Assembly: GCA_017515325.1 (NCBI GenBank)
Contig: JAFWGA010000025.1
Span: 1 to 53,964, forward strand
Length of the DNA: 53,964 bases
Reading direction: 5' to 3'
Source of the DNA: Blautia sp.
Lineage (GTDB): Bacteria > Bacillota > Clostridia > Lachnospirales > Lachnospiraceae
In this document: positions 1 to 7,070 of the stretch, one piece after another
Position numbering within the stretch: the first letter of the stretch is position 1
Layout of the letters: every line of letters begins with the position of its first letter
Position numbers and translations under genes: made by a program
The notes under the pieces: generated by a model
Database searches by the model: none
What the model saw: the letters and a program-made list of their open reading frames with translations, nothing else
Told to the model about the DNA's origin: nothing

Positions 1-123
1 GCTGCGGATCAGACCCATTTTCAGGTGATCGATCGACAGATACGGATATTTGTATTTTTCGAGCATCTTTTGTGCCAGAAGCGTTTTTCCAGTGTGAGAT
101 GCACCCGTAATCAGTATGATCAT
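1..123 (-). CDS. P-loop ATPase/kinase, N-terminal part only (runs off the window)
   Basis: An open frame starts at the ATG ending at position 123 and continues in frame to the window edge (41 codons seen). It begins with a short hydrophobic strand, MIILITG, followed by a Walker A loop (GASHTGKT, residues 7-14), so it should bind a nucleotide in the manner of a small P-loop kinase or AAA ATPase. The rest, including any Walker B or specificity motif, is outside the window, so the substrate cannot be told. It lies 25 bp downstream of the GrpB-like gene in the same direction and is probably cotranscribed with it. Confidence 0.6.
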   Translation of the reverse strand, partial: MIILITGASHTGKTLLAQKMLEKYKYPYLSIDHLKMGLIRS

Positions 124-148
124 TTTTTCCTCGTCAAGATTAAATATG

Positions 149-695
149 TCAGTATCGGTCTCCATATTCCTTTCGTGCTTCTGCCGTCCATTTGGAGATG
201 AAATCCGTCTTCGCATCTGTATATGCATCCCGGTCATGCTCATATTGTTTCCAAAGCCGGAGCTTCAAGGTTTCATATTCTTTTGCCACGGCAGGATGCG
301 CGTTCAAATAATCACGGAAGTACATTTCATCATTGTCCCCGGCGTACCGCAGATGGATATGATATACTTTATCCGCAAATCCGTTTTCAGTATATCCCTT
401 ATTAAGTGAAATCCGGTTTGCCTCGGCGTACATGACGGTAAAACCGCTCTGTTCCAATAGTTGTGCTATATCTTTCATGTCAGCGCTTTGAGGAATCTCA
501 ATCATCACATCAACAATATTTTTAGCCCATATTCCCTGAATGGCGGTGCTTCCGATATGACTGATCCGCACAACAGGCTGAGCAGCTAAAAGACCGGTCA
601 GCGTTTGCCTGATCTCATTGAAGCTATCTTTCCACCGATCATCGTGCGGCACAAGAAAGATGGGAAACAATGCCCATAACTCTTCCAAAGATAAA
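149..695 (-). pseudogene. GrpB (UPF0157) family protein lacking its own start, fused to a macrodomain remnant
   Basis: From about position 695 down to the stop at 149 the frame reads LSLEELWALFPIFLV, then PHDDRW and later HIGSTAIQGIWAKNIVDVMIEI. This is the conserved core of the GrpB/UPF0157 family, which has a nucleotidyltransferase-like fold and no firmly known role. GrpB proteins of clostridia normally have several residues before this point. Here the upstream sequence instead belongs, in another frame, to a zinc-type macrodomain protein. A first internal ATG (MEELW, ending at 688) could still start translation of 179 residues, so partial function is possible, but no good ribosome binding site is seen there. 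The rest of the domain looks intact. I call it a 5'-truncated gene created by a deletion. Confidence 0.6.
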
Positions 696-942
696 TCCCC
701 GGATCTGCGGGCGTCAACCCGGCAAGTGCCGTGACGCCCTTTCGCTTTGTTTCTTCCCGCAGGTATTCATCCTGAACACTGAGAAACTCGTCGCTGATTT
801 CACCCGGCATTCGGATGTTGAACAGGCTGCGGAGTATCCGCTTTTGCTCCGCCTCCATATGGGGTATTTTCATCCCCCGGTAACGCGGCTGCTCATCCAG
901 AAGAGAACGGATCAGGAACAGCCTTTTTTCAGTCTGGTTCAT
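684..942 (-). pseudogene. Protein-ADP-ribose hydrolase (macrodomain), N-terminal fragment
   Basis: The frame starts with MNQTEKRLFLIRSLLDEQP and runs to DPGIYLWK. This matches the N-terminal extension of the zinc-containing macrodomain protein-ADP-ribose hydrolases found in Firmicutes and often linked to sirtuin or DUF1848 genes. In the family the next residues are the start of the macrodomain itself (a GDIT motif and the ADP-ribose-binding loops). Here the frame passes directly into GrpB sequence read out of frame and ends at 598, so the whole catalytic domain is missing. The start codon is 9 bp after the DUF1848 stop, so the two were probably an operon. The product would be about 86 family residues plus 28 unrelated ones and is almost certainly non-functional. 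Confidence 0.7.
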
Positions 943-951
943 GCAATCACC

Positions 952-1899
952 TTATTTCTCTGCAAAGGAATCAAAAGGCAGACTTGTCTGCCCGTCAATC
1001 CATGACTTTTGAGGAACGTCGTGAATTTTGTCGCCATCCATATAATTGCCGATCAGGAACGGCGATCCGGGATCGTGCAGGCGGCTTTGCGCCAGCACCT
1101 TTCCTGATTCCGCGTTTGCGTAACAATATCTGCAAAGATGCCTGCAGGTGTTGTAAGCGCCGATGTCGCAGGCTAGGTAACATGCGCATTCCGCTCTCGT
1201 GCCCTTCCTCTTCGGCGCGTTCAGCCGCCTGCCGATCGCCTTTTCATAGTCGCTGATCCGCATACAGCCGCCGCAGTCGGCTCCGAAGGGTGCAAGCTCG
1301 TCACCCTCGGCGCAGGGCTTGACCGTCATTCCGTGGCCGGATGCGATCCTGATAAGCTCCTTGCCCAGCGCCAGCCGCTGTTCCTTCGTGACCTCCCGCG
1401 CTTCCGGGAAGTTTCGCCTGACCTTCGGATAAAGATCGATGAAGCTGATCACAGCGGTTTCGGTAAATCCGTCCAGTGCGGATGCGATTTGCTCGAAAGC
1501 GCGAAGATGATAGTCCATCGTGTACCGCTCCGAAACGAAGATCGGGTCGTACCGCCATCCGATGGAATTCAGGCCAACCATATCCGAAAGCCTTCTGAAA
1601 TCATCAAGGAGAAGATGCTTGTCGGGCACATTCGGTTCAATATCCCGTCCATAAGGCGTGATGGTCACGAACCAGTACTGACCGTAATCCTTCAGCAGAT
1701 CCATATGCGGAAACATTGGCGCGGGATTCTTTGTGCAAAAACCGATGACATCCACCACGGACGGATCGAGACGATAACGGCTGACCTGATTCGGATTATA
1801 GGGATTGCGGACACAGACGAAGCCTTCCTTCAGCCTGTTTGCAAACCACTCTGCGTAGAAGGCAGGGATGTCGGTCCTCTGCCCGGTATTGATAATCAT
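952..1899 (-). CDS. DUF1848 family protein (radical-SAM-like iron-sulfur protein)
   Basis: This is a 315-residue protein, close to the usual DUF1848 length. Seen directly are an N-terminal MIINTGQRTDIPAFYAEW, a TKNPAPM segment (about 55-60), and a cysteine-rich C-terminal third with CGGCM followed by a CACYLACDIGAYNTC stretch and CRHLCRYCYAN. The last motif has the CxxxCxxC spacing of radical-SAM enzymes, suggesting one or more 4Fe-4S clusters. The reaction is not established for the family. It is the first gene of a minus-strand group with the macrodomain remnant and the GrpB gene. Related pairs elsewhere suggest a link to ADP-ribose or NAD metabolism, which is inference. The gene looks intact. 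Confidence 0.8.
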   Translation of the reverse strand: MIINTGQRTDIPAFYAEWFANRLKEGFVCVRNPYNPNQVSRYRLDPSVVDVIGFCTKNPAPMFPHMDLLKDYGQYWFVTITPYGRDIEPNVPDKHLLLDDFRRLSDMVGLNSIGWRYDPIFVSERYTMDYHLRAFEQIASALDGFTETAVISFIDLYPKVRRNFPEAREVTKEQRLALGKELIRIASGHGMTVKPCAEGDELAPFGADCGGCMRISDYEKAIGRRLNAPKRKGTRAECACYLACDIGAYNTCRHLCRYCYANAESGKVLAQSRLHDPGSPFLIGNYMDGDKIHDVPQKSWIDGQTSLPFDSFAEK

Positions 1900-1928
1900 T
1901 TCATCTCACCGTCCCTGTACTGTTTCAG

Positions 1929-2033
1929 CTAAACTTTGACCACGATCTTCCCGTTGACCTTTCCCTCATCCTGGGCGGCGACGGCTTCGCGTATTCTTTC
2001 AAAATTGTACACCTGTCCACAGACCGGAGCAAG
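1929..2033 (-). pseudogene. Zinc-type alcohol dehydrogenase (MDR), C-terminal scrap
   Basis: The last 34 residues before the stop at 1929 read VYNFERIREAVAAQDEGKVN followed by GKIVVKV. This is the typical C-terminal helix and strand of zinc-type medium-chain dehydrogenases/quinone oxidoreductases. No catalytic or nucleotide-binding part exists upstream; the frame changes into a radical-SAM fragment. It is a gene relic. Confidence 0.6.
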
Positions 2034-2042
2034 ATTCTTTTT

Positions 2043-2162
2043 GTTCAGGATCTGCTTCCAGGTCATGCTGCCTGGCTTTCGGCAGGGATCGCCGGAGAAA
2101 ACATAGCAATGCTTGCCCCGCTGATCGCATTCATCCGTTATGTGCCACTGGATGGAATCAGC
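2043..2162 (-). pseudogene. Radical-SAM peptide-maturase-like N-terminal scrap
   Basis: The frame reads SIQWHITDECDQRGKHCYVF and SGDPCRKPGSMTW. It resembles the start of SPASM-type radical-SAM maturases (QWHIT-x-x-CDQR-C-KHCY). In that family the second cysteine of CxxxCxxC is essential; here it is glycine (CDQRGKHC). The fragment is followed after about 40 residues by alcohol dehydrogenase sequence and preceded by unrelated sequence, so both ends are broken and the cluster ligand is lost. Relic, not functional. Confidence 0.6.
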
Positions 2163-2243
2163 CAGAAAGTGCTTACCGACAGCCTTCGGTCGATGGAGGA
2201 GGACGGCATCATTACAAGATTCGTTGATAATCAAATGAAATAA
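2151..2243 (+). pseudogene. HxlR-family regulator scrap (winged helix)
   Basis: On the plus strand the frame reads DGISQKVLTDSLRSMEEDGI then ITRFVDNQMK and a stop. This is the recognition-helix part of HxlR/MarR-like winged-helix regulators (GISQK-L-L-x-L-E-x-DGI/L). It overlaps the end of the radical-SAM scrap on the other strand by a few bases, showing a join of unrelated gene ends. Nothing upstream in this frame looks like the rest of HxlR. Confidence 0.5.
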
Positions 2244-2322
2244 GAATGTTACCCTTCTGTACGTGTGCCCTTGCTCGTTCGCAACTTTTTTTCCGAGAAG
2301 TGGTTCAAAGGCTGTGTTATCT

Positions 2323-2328
2323 TATACT
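2323..2328 (+). promoter_or_regulatory. Possible -10 box (TATACT) for the tRNA-like RNA
   Basis: TATACT lies 13-19 bases before the 9-bp closing stem of the candidate RNA. A TGGTTC sequence 16 bases upstream (2301-2306) is only a weak -35 match. Offered as a possible promoter only. Confidence 0.25.
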
Positions 2329-2442
2329 TGCCGAAAGGCAAAAGGCACGTACAGCAATGATTATGCAGATACCTTTTAAGTATTTCGGAGCAGGTTCGAC
2401 TCCTGCGCAAGCGCGGACGCTTCCAGCAGAAAAACGTGCCTT
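2328..2442 (+). ncRNA. Candidate Y-like (YrlA-type) RNA with a tRNA-like body, upstream of the Ro-like gene
   Basis: Seen in the sequence: a GNRA-loop hairpin (TTGCC-GAAA-GGCAA, 2328-2341); then a perfect 9-bp closing stem AAGGCACGT (2342-2350) with ACGTGCCTT (2434-2442). Inside it are, in tRNA order, a small D-like arm (GCA 2354-2356/TGC 2364-2366), an anticodon-like arm with 5-bp stem GATAC/GTATT and 7-base loop CTTTTAA (2368-2384), a 5-base variable region, and a perfect T-arm GCAGG-TTCGACT-CCTGC (2390-2406) whose loop fits TTCRANY. A further hairpin AAGCG-CGGA-CGCTT (2409-2422) follows. The D-loop lacks the GG of real tRNAs and there is no CCA-bearing acceptor stem, so it is not an ordinary tRNA. 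Known biology: bacterial Ro (Rsr) genes often sit next to YrlA RNAs that mimic tRNA. The Ro-like gene starts 43 bp downstream, which supports this reading. The borders are approximate. Confidence 0.55.
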
Positions 2443-2484
2443 GTACATGAATAACGCGAGAAAACGTGGAAAGGAGAGAATATC

Positions 2485-3939
2485 ATGCTGAATTTTCTGA
2501 AGAGAACGGCGAACAGGACTTTTACCGAGAACGGCGCAGTAACGCCTCGCAGCAGCGGCTCTGACTGCCTGAACCTGTTTGCGACCATTGGAGCGTTGCG
2601 CACGCAGAGCGAAGCTGAGATCGAGAATCGTTTCCTGCGGGCTTATGCCGAGAATCCGGATCTGGCGATGAAGATTCTCTTCTATGCCCGTGATATCCGA
2701 GGCGGCTTAGGTGAGCGGTCAGTGTTCCGCACCATTCTCCGGTGGCTGGCGGAGAACGAGAAGCCCTCCCTTACGCGCAATCTGCCTTTCGTTGCGGAGT
2801 ATGGCCGATGGGACGACATTCTTGTGCTGCTGAACACACCGGCGCGCCGGGAGGCTGAGTCTGTGCTGCATCAGCAGTTTCTGGCGGACATGAAGGCACT
2901 GGAGACCGGGGAGCAGGTATCCCTGCTTGGCAAGTGGCTGCCGTCTGTGAACGCTTCCCATGCGGAGACGGTTCAACTGGCAAAGCATATCGCCCGCGCC
3001 TTCGGTATGAACGAGGCCCGGTACCGCAAGGCACTGTCTGCCCTCAGGGCGGAGATCCGCATTATTGAAAACAATCTGTGCGAGCGCGACTATACCTTCG
3101 ATTACGCGAAGCAGCCTTCCAAGGCGATGTTCAAGTACCGCCATGCTTTCATGCGCAACGACCAGGCCCGTTACCAGGCGTTCATGACGCAGGTAAAGAC
3201 CGGCGCGGCAGCCCTCCATACTGGCACGCTGATGCCGTATGAGATTGTAACGTCCACCTACCATGCGCGGGAGAATGAGCGAGAGGCCCTGGATGTAACC
3301 TGGAATGCGCTGGAGGACTTTACCGACAACGAGAACGCGCTTGTCGTGGCTGACGGCTCAGGCTCCATGTACTGGGGCAGCAATCCTCAGCCCGCAGCCG
3401 TAGCCCAGTCGCTTGCAATTTATTTTGCGGAGAGAAATCATGGCCCATTCCGTAATCACTTTATCACCTTTTCCATGTCGCCTCAGCTTGTAGAGATCAG
3501 GGGCAAGGATATTGTGGAGAAGGTCCGGTACTGCCGATCCTTCAACGAGTGTGCCAACACGAACCTGCAGGCGGTTTTTGAGCTGATCCTGCAAACTGCG
3601 TTGGAAAACCGTGTGCCGCAGAAGGATCTGCCGACTACGCTGTACATTGTTTCCGACATGGAGTTTGATTCCTGCGCACGGGATGCGTCCCTCAGCAATT
3701 TTGAAAACGCGAAGGCGCTGTATCGGAGGCACGGTTACAAGCTGCCGCGGGTTGTGTTCTGGAATGTCCAGTCGCGTAATCAGCAGCAGCCCGTGAGGAT
3801 GAATGAGCAGGGAGCCTGTCTGGTTTCCGGCTGCACTGCCAGGATTTTCTCACAGGTAATGAGCGGCGAGATGGATCCGTACACCAACATGATGAATGTC
3901 ATCGGCGGTGCGCGGTATGAGATGATCAAGGCTGGCTGA
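2485..3939 (+). CDS. Ro60-like RNA-binding ring protein (DUF2828/TROVE-like, vWA domain)
   Basis: 484 residues. The N-terminal ~240 residues are a helical-repeat region with conserved stretches FYARDIRGGLGERSVFRTIL (about 67-87), EYGRWDDIL (about 105-113) and LGKWLPSVNAS (about 152-162), as in DUF2828/TROVE-like proteins. The C-terminal half is a von Willebrand A domain with the metal-site motif DGSGSM at 290-295, later a threonine in NTNLQAVFELIL and an acidic strand YIVSDMEF. The architecture matches Ro60/Rsr proteins, which hold misfolded RNAs and Y RNAs. The start is set by AAAGGAG 8 bp before ATG. It is the only intact larger gene in a stretch of broken genes and follows a tRNA-like RNA candidate. 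No RtcB ligase or PNPase gene is adjacent. The function (RNA quality control or repair) is inferred. Confidence 0.8.
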   Translation: MLNFLKRTANRTFTENGAVTPRSSGSDCLNLFATIGALRTQSEAEIENRFLRAYAENPDLAMKILFYARDIRGGLGERSVFRTILRWLAENEKPSLTRNLPFVAEYGRWDDILVLLNTPARREAESVLHQQFLADMKALETGEQVSLLGKWLPSVNASHAETVQLAKHIARAFGMNEARYRKALSALRAEIRIIENNLCERDYTFDYAKQPSKAMFKYRHAFMRNDQARYQAFMTQVKTGAAALHTGTLMPYEIVTSTYHARENEREALDVTWNALEDFTDNENALVVADGSGSMYWGSNPQPAAVAQSLAIYFAERNHGPFRNHFITFSMSPQLVEIRGKDIVEKVRYCRSFNECANTNLQAVFELILQTALENRVPQKDLPTTLYIVSDMEFDSCARDASLSNFENAKALYRRHGYKLPRVVFWNVQSRNQQQPVRMNEQGACLVSGCTARIFSQVMSGEMDPYTNMMNVIGGARYEMIKAG

Positions 3940-3985
3940 TGTGTACAATCGCTGACGCCAGCCGAGCCAATAAGGAGTAATTGAA

Positions 3986-4231
3986 ATGTCTATCCATCAG
4001 ATGAGCGTTGGGGATGTGATCCGGTCTGGGCATTATCCCCAGAGCCACCAGGGACAGGTCATGCCAATAGAATGGCGTGTCCTGGAATGTGCATCTGGCA
4101 TTGATGAACACATTCTTTCCTTTTACTCTTTCCAAATAAAAAATGTAGTTCCTCAAAGGTATAACTGGCAGGGACAAGCTATACTCTTCTCGATTATTTC
4201 AACAGCTTTTCTTCCCACTCAGCTTCCTTGA
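3986..4231 (+). pseudogene. DUF6273 domain protein, truncated
   Basis: With a good ribosome binding site (AAGGAGT) the frame starts MSIHQMSVGDVIRSGHYPQS and reads PIEWRVLEC. This is the opening of the DUF6273 domain (GD-x-I-x-F-GHYPQ, PIEWRVL), common in clostridial cell-surface or phage-like proteins of unknown role. In intact members more than 100 further residues follow. Here the sequence loses resemblance after about residue 36 and stops at 81. The tail runs into the end of the gene on the opposite strand. Probably a remnant, though a short peptide could be made. Confidence 0.5.
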
Positions 4232-4550
4232 ACCCAGTCAACACGAAATCCTCTCCAATCAAAAGAGGTCTCTTTACAATCATTCCGTCCGTGGCCAATA
4301 AAGTAAACTGCTCATCTTCGCTCATTGCAGGCAGCTTCTTTGAAAGTTCCATATCCCTGTATATTTGCCCGCTGGTATTAAAGAATCTCTTCAGTGGGAG
4401 GCCACTCATAGAATGGTATTTCCGGAGCGTCTCTTCATCCGGATGATCTGTTTTGATATCAAGCAAACTGTACTCGATACTGTGTTCATCCAGCCATCTC
4501 AGGGCCTTCTTACAAGTGGAACATCTGCTGTAACAGTACACGTTAAGCAT
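4194..4550 (-). CDS. Spx/ArsC-like thioredoxin-fold protein (arsenate reductase family)
   Basis: 118 residues from MLNVYCYSRCSTCKKAL. The CxxC motif (CSTC) near the N-terminus, the LDIKTDHPDEETL segment and VKRPLLI near the C-terminus are typical of the ArsC/Spx/YffB group. Spx members are redox-sensing RNA polymerase partners, while ArsC members reduce arsenate; the sequence alone does not decide, and no ars genes are nearby. Start choice: an in-frame ATG lies three codons upstream (ending at 4559) but sits right on the AAGGGGG ribosome binding site, whereas the ATG ending at 4550 is 9 bp from it. The first codons overlap the stop of a broken receiver-domain gene on the same strand. Confidence 0.75.
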   Translation of the reverse strand: MLNVYCYSRCSTCKKALRWLDEHSIEYSLLDIKTDHPDEETLRKYHSMSGLPLKRFFNTSGQIYRDMELSKKLPAMSEDEQFTLLATDGMIVKRPLLIGEDFVLTGFKEAEWEEKLLK

Positions 4551-4852
4551 AGCTTTCATCCCCCTTCTGCCATTTCCGTATTATCGCGGTCATCCTGCCG
4601 TCATCAACAGGTGTGTAATAGTCGTTCAAGAGTATCCTGATGATTCCATCATAAACTCTTGAAGGGACATTGTAAAGTGATTCATGAAAGCCCTAAGAGG
4701 AGGATCAACAGTCCGCGTTTGTTGGTCTTGATATATTCAATCAGCGCTATACCTGATTTCAGGGCTGTCACACGCATATTATTCTTACTGAGGATTCGCC
4801 CGGCCATCTTAAGATTGGTAACATCATCATCTACAACAATAACCCAGTCCAT
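4543..4852 (-). pseudogene. Response-regulator receiver domain with internal deletion
   Basis: The first part (4682-4852) reads MDWVIVVDDDVTNLKMAGRI and continues to YIKTNK. It carries the acidic triad of a receiver domain and normal spacing up to where the phospho-acceptor strand (LILLD) should come. There it becomes RGLLILLLGLS and stops. A second open stretch (4543-4665) in another frame reads DYYTPVDDGRMTAIIRKWQK, which resembles the last helix of a receiver domain. The middle, including the phosphorylated aspartate and the switch threonine, is missing. It is likely the end of a former hybrid histidine kinase or a stand-alone regulator. The TAA of the second part overlaps the start codon region of the Spx-like gene. 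Confidence 0.5.
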
Positions 4853-5011
4853 GGAAAATACCTCCTGCCTGCATCCACTGTTCTTTTTGTTCAATTTCTA
4901 CGAAGACCTTGTTGACGAATCAAATAATTCATTGTAGCACAAAGTGATGGGCTATTCCAGTTCCCCAAACGGAAAAAAGAAGCATATGGCGGAATAGCAA
5001 AAAAGGGACAC

Positions 5012-5057
5012 AAAAAAAGCCTACAAATGGACAAACAGCTTCGTCCACTTGTAGGCT
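5012..5057 (-). terminator. Terminator of the rpsB-tsf operon
   Basis: A 15-bp stem with one mismatch (arms 5018-5032 and 5043-5057, 10-base loop) is followed on the minus strand by a run of T (complement of 5012-5018), 29 bp after the tsf stop. Confidence 0.85.
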
Positions 5058-5062
5058 TCTAT

Positions 5063-5092
5063 TTCAGGTATTACATCTTCAGGTATTACATC
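5063..5092. repeat. Tandem 15-bp duplication at the tsf stop codon
   Basis: TTCAGGTATTACATC occurs twice in direct succession (5063-5077 and 5078-5092). The second copy contains the tsf stop codon, so the duplication adds a second stop just downstream. Confidence 0.8.
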
Positions 5093-6024
5093 CCCATCTG
5101 CTTCGCCACTTCTTCTGCGAAGTTCTCCTGCTTCTTTTCGATGCCCTCACCGGTCTCATAGCGGACAAAGCCTCTGATCCTGATGTTGGCGTTGTTCGCC
5201 TTGGCGACCTGTTTGACATAATCGGAGACGGACTGCTTGCCGTCCTCAGCCTTTACATAGACCTGATCCAACAGGCAGATTTCCTTCAGCTCTTTGTTGA
5301 TACGGCCGTTGACGATACCCTGGATCACCTTCTCAGGCTTTGCGGATTCCTTGGGATCATTCTTGATCTGAGCCATCAGGATTTCTTTTTCATGGTCGAT
5401 GTATTCCTGGCTGATCTCGCTTCTGTCGGTATAGAGGGGCTTCAGAGCAGCGACCTGCATGGCCACGTTCTTTGCCATCTCCCTGATCTCCTCGTTGTCA
5501 ACATCAGTCTCGACGTCCACAAGGACACCGATCTTTCCGCCCATGTGGATGTAGGAAGCGATGAAGCCATGGTCTTCCTTCATCTTCTGGAAACGACGGA
5601 TATGCATGTTCTCACCGATAACGGCGATCTGGCCGGCCAGAATCTCCTGTACGGTCTTTCCGGCATCCAGCTTCCAGGGCTCGGAAAGGAAAGCGGTAAT
5701 ATCTGTGGCAAGAGTATGGAGTGCCTGCTGGGCAACCTGGGCCACATAGTTCTGGAATTTTTCATTTTTGGCGACGAAGTCGGTCTCGGCATTGACCTCA
5801 ACCACAACGGCCTCTTTGCCATCCTCGGATACGAGAGTCTTGCAAAGTCCTTCCGCAGCGATACGGCCCGCCTTCTTCTGAGCGGTGGCAAGACCTTTCT
5901 CGCGCAGGAACTCGATCGCCTTATCCATGATGCCTTCTGTAGCGGCCAGAGCCTTCTTGCAGTCCATCATGCCAGCGCCGGTCATTTCTCTAAGCTCTTT
6001 AACCTGAGCAGCTGTAATTGCCAT
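5086..6024 (-). CDS. tsf: Elongation factor Ts
   Basis: 312 residues starting MAITAAQVKELREMTGAGMM, the standard EF-Ts N-terminal UBA-like domain, followed by the TDFVAKNEKF core motif that contacts EF-Tu and a long dimerisation region. EF-Ts exchanges GDP for GTP on EF-Tu. An upstream in-frame ATG (ending 6033) directly abuts the TAGGAGG sequence, so the ATG 9 bp further on is chosen. It lies 113 bp downstream of rpsB, the usual order, and is closed by a strong terminator. Complete. Confidence 0.97.
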   Translation of the reverse strand: MAITAAQVKELREMTGAGMMDCKKALAATEGIMDKAIEFLREKGLATAQKKAGRIAAEGLCKTLVSEDGKEAVVVEVNAETDFVAKNEKFQNYVAQVAQQALHTLATDITAFLSEPWKLDAGKTVQEILAGQIAVIGENMHIRRFQKMKEDHGFIASYIHMGGKIGVLVDVETDVDNEEIREMAKNVAMQVAALKPLYTDRSEISQEYIDHEKEILMAQIKNDPKESAKPEKVIQGIVNGRINKELKEICLLDQVYVKAEDGKQSVSDYVKQVAKANNANIRIRGFVRYETGEGIEKKQENFAEEVAKQMGM

Positions 6025-6137
6025 TTCTGTCATCCTCCTATTCATCGAGCAGGCGGCAGGGGTTTTTCCTGTCTCCTGCCCATCCCGCAAGCCACCCGTC
6101 ACCGACAGGTGAACATTATATATGCAATAGAATCATC

Positions 6138-6878
6138 TTATTCTACGGGTGTAAACTCCTCAGACTCTGCCTCAAGCTCGGTATCTGCATTGGTCATACC
6201 CTGATTGGCTTCTACGCAGGCATCAGCCATCTTGGATACGATCAGCTTGACGGCACGGATGGCGTCGTCATTTCCGGGGATGACATAGTCCAGCTCCTCC
6301 GGGTCACAGTTGGTGTCACAGATGCCGATCAGCGGAATACCAAGGGTATGGGCTTCCTGGACGCAGATTCTTTCCTTCTTGGGGTCTACGATAAAGATGG
6401 CGTCCGGAAGACGCTTCATCTCTTTGATACCGCCAAGGTTCTTCTGAAGCTTCTCCTGCTCCTTTTTCAGGGCGATGACTTCCTTCTTCGGAAGAAGGCC
6501 GAAGGTACCGTCAGCTTCCATCTCTTCGATCTGCTTCAGGCGGGCAATACGGGACTTGATGGTTTCGAAATTGGTCAGCATGCCGCCCAGCCATCTCTCA
6601 TTGACATAGAACTGTCCGGAACGCTCTGCCTCGGTGCGGATGGCATCCTGAGCCTGTTTCTTGGTCCCGACAAAGAGGATGTGACCGCCGTTGGCAACAA
6701 TGTCAGCCACCGCATTGTAAGCATCGTCAACCATGCCCACAGACTGCTGCAGGTCGATGATGTAGATACCGTTTCTCTCGGTGTAGATATAGGGAGCCAT
6801 CTTGGGGTTCCATCTGCGGGTCTGATGTCCAAAGTGTACGCCAGCTTCCAGAAGCTGCTTCATAGAAATAACGCTCAT
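6138..6878 (-). CDS. rpsB: 30S ribosomal protein S2
   Basis: 246 residues with the family start [20 protein letters not shown] then RRWNPKM, the YIIDLQ motif and the FVGTKKQAQ segment. S2 is a late-assembling small-subunit protein. A ribosome binding site AAGGAG lies 6 bp before the ATG. The C-terminal tail is acidic ([13 protein letters not shown]), as in many clostridia. First gene of rpsB-tsf; its 5' leader can fold into a closed structure (see the leader entry). Confidence 0.97.
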   Translation of the reverse strand: MSVISMKQLLEAGVHFGHQTRRWNPKMAPYIYTERNGIYIIDLQQSVGMVDDAYNAVADIVANGGHILFVGTKKQAQDAIRTEAERSGQFYVNERWLGGMLTNFETIKSRIARLKQIEEMEADGTFGLLPKKEVIALKKEQEKLQKNLGGIKEMKRLPDAIFIVDPKKERICVQEAHTLGIPLIGICDTNCDPEELDYVIPGNDDAIRAVKLIVSKMADACVEANQGMTNADTELEAESEEFTPVE

Positions 6879-6907
6879 GTTTTTCTCCTTTTTTCGGTTT
6901 ATTCTTC

Positions 6908-6986
6908 CGCACAGGTCACGCTCCGGCGAAACCGTCCGTGAAACAGGGCTTCACTCCCCGGCACCCTCCGCAGGAATCCCTGTGCG
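6908..6986 (-). promoter_or_regulatory. Possible structured rpsB leader (S2 autoregulation)
   Basis: In the rpsB 5' leader an 8-bp complementarity (6908-6915 with 6979-6986, CGCACAGG/CCTGTGCG) encloses about 63 bases. Many bacteria autoregulate rpsB by S2 binding to such leaders. The enclosed part has GC-rich short pairings but I cannot match it to a known model. Confidence 0.35.
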
Positions 6987-7007
6987 TGTAAAATGTACAG
7001 CCTACCT

Positions 7008-7036
7008 AAAATATCATATCATTTTCCGTTTGTAAA
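7008..7036 (-). promoter_or_regulatory. Promoter for rpsB-tsf
   Basis: On the minus strand TTTACA (complement of 7031-7036) and TATTTT (complement of 7008-7013) are 17 bp apart, about 130 bp before the rpsB start. A TATGAT overlaps the spacer as an alternative -10. Confidence 0.5.
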
Positions 7037-7049
7037 GCTTTTTTTTCGA

Positions 7050-7070
7050 CCTGTGCGGTGACCGCACAGG
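7050..7070. other. Perfect hairpin after sigH without a T-run
   Basis: CCTGTGCGGT-G-ACCGCACAGG is a near-perfect palindrome 9 bp after the sigH stop. On the minus strand it is followed by A residues, not T, so it is not a classical terminator; in the plus direction ATTTTT follows. It may slow decay of the long operon mRNA. Its CCTGTGCGG core recurs in the rpsB leader. Confidence 0.5.

Noticed and set aside
2368-2406. Ordinary tRNA-Lys (TTT-like anticodon loop)
   Set aside because: No 7-bp acceptor stem in the right place, D-loop lacks GG and the spacing before the anticodon arm is wrong; read as a tRNA mimic instead.
2246-2491. 81-codon plus-strand frame before the Ro-like gene
   Set aside because: It runs through the tRNA-like RNA; no ribosome site or family resemblance.
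1-4950. Prophage or integrative element covering the decaying left part
   Set aside because: No integrase, phage or conjugation gene and no attachment repeats seen; it looks like an accumulation of deletions and fragments.
6018-6941. 307-codon plus-strand frame opposite rpsB and tsf start
   Set aside because: Antisense shadow of two well-recognised genes.
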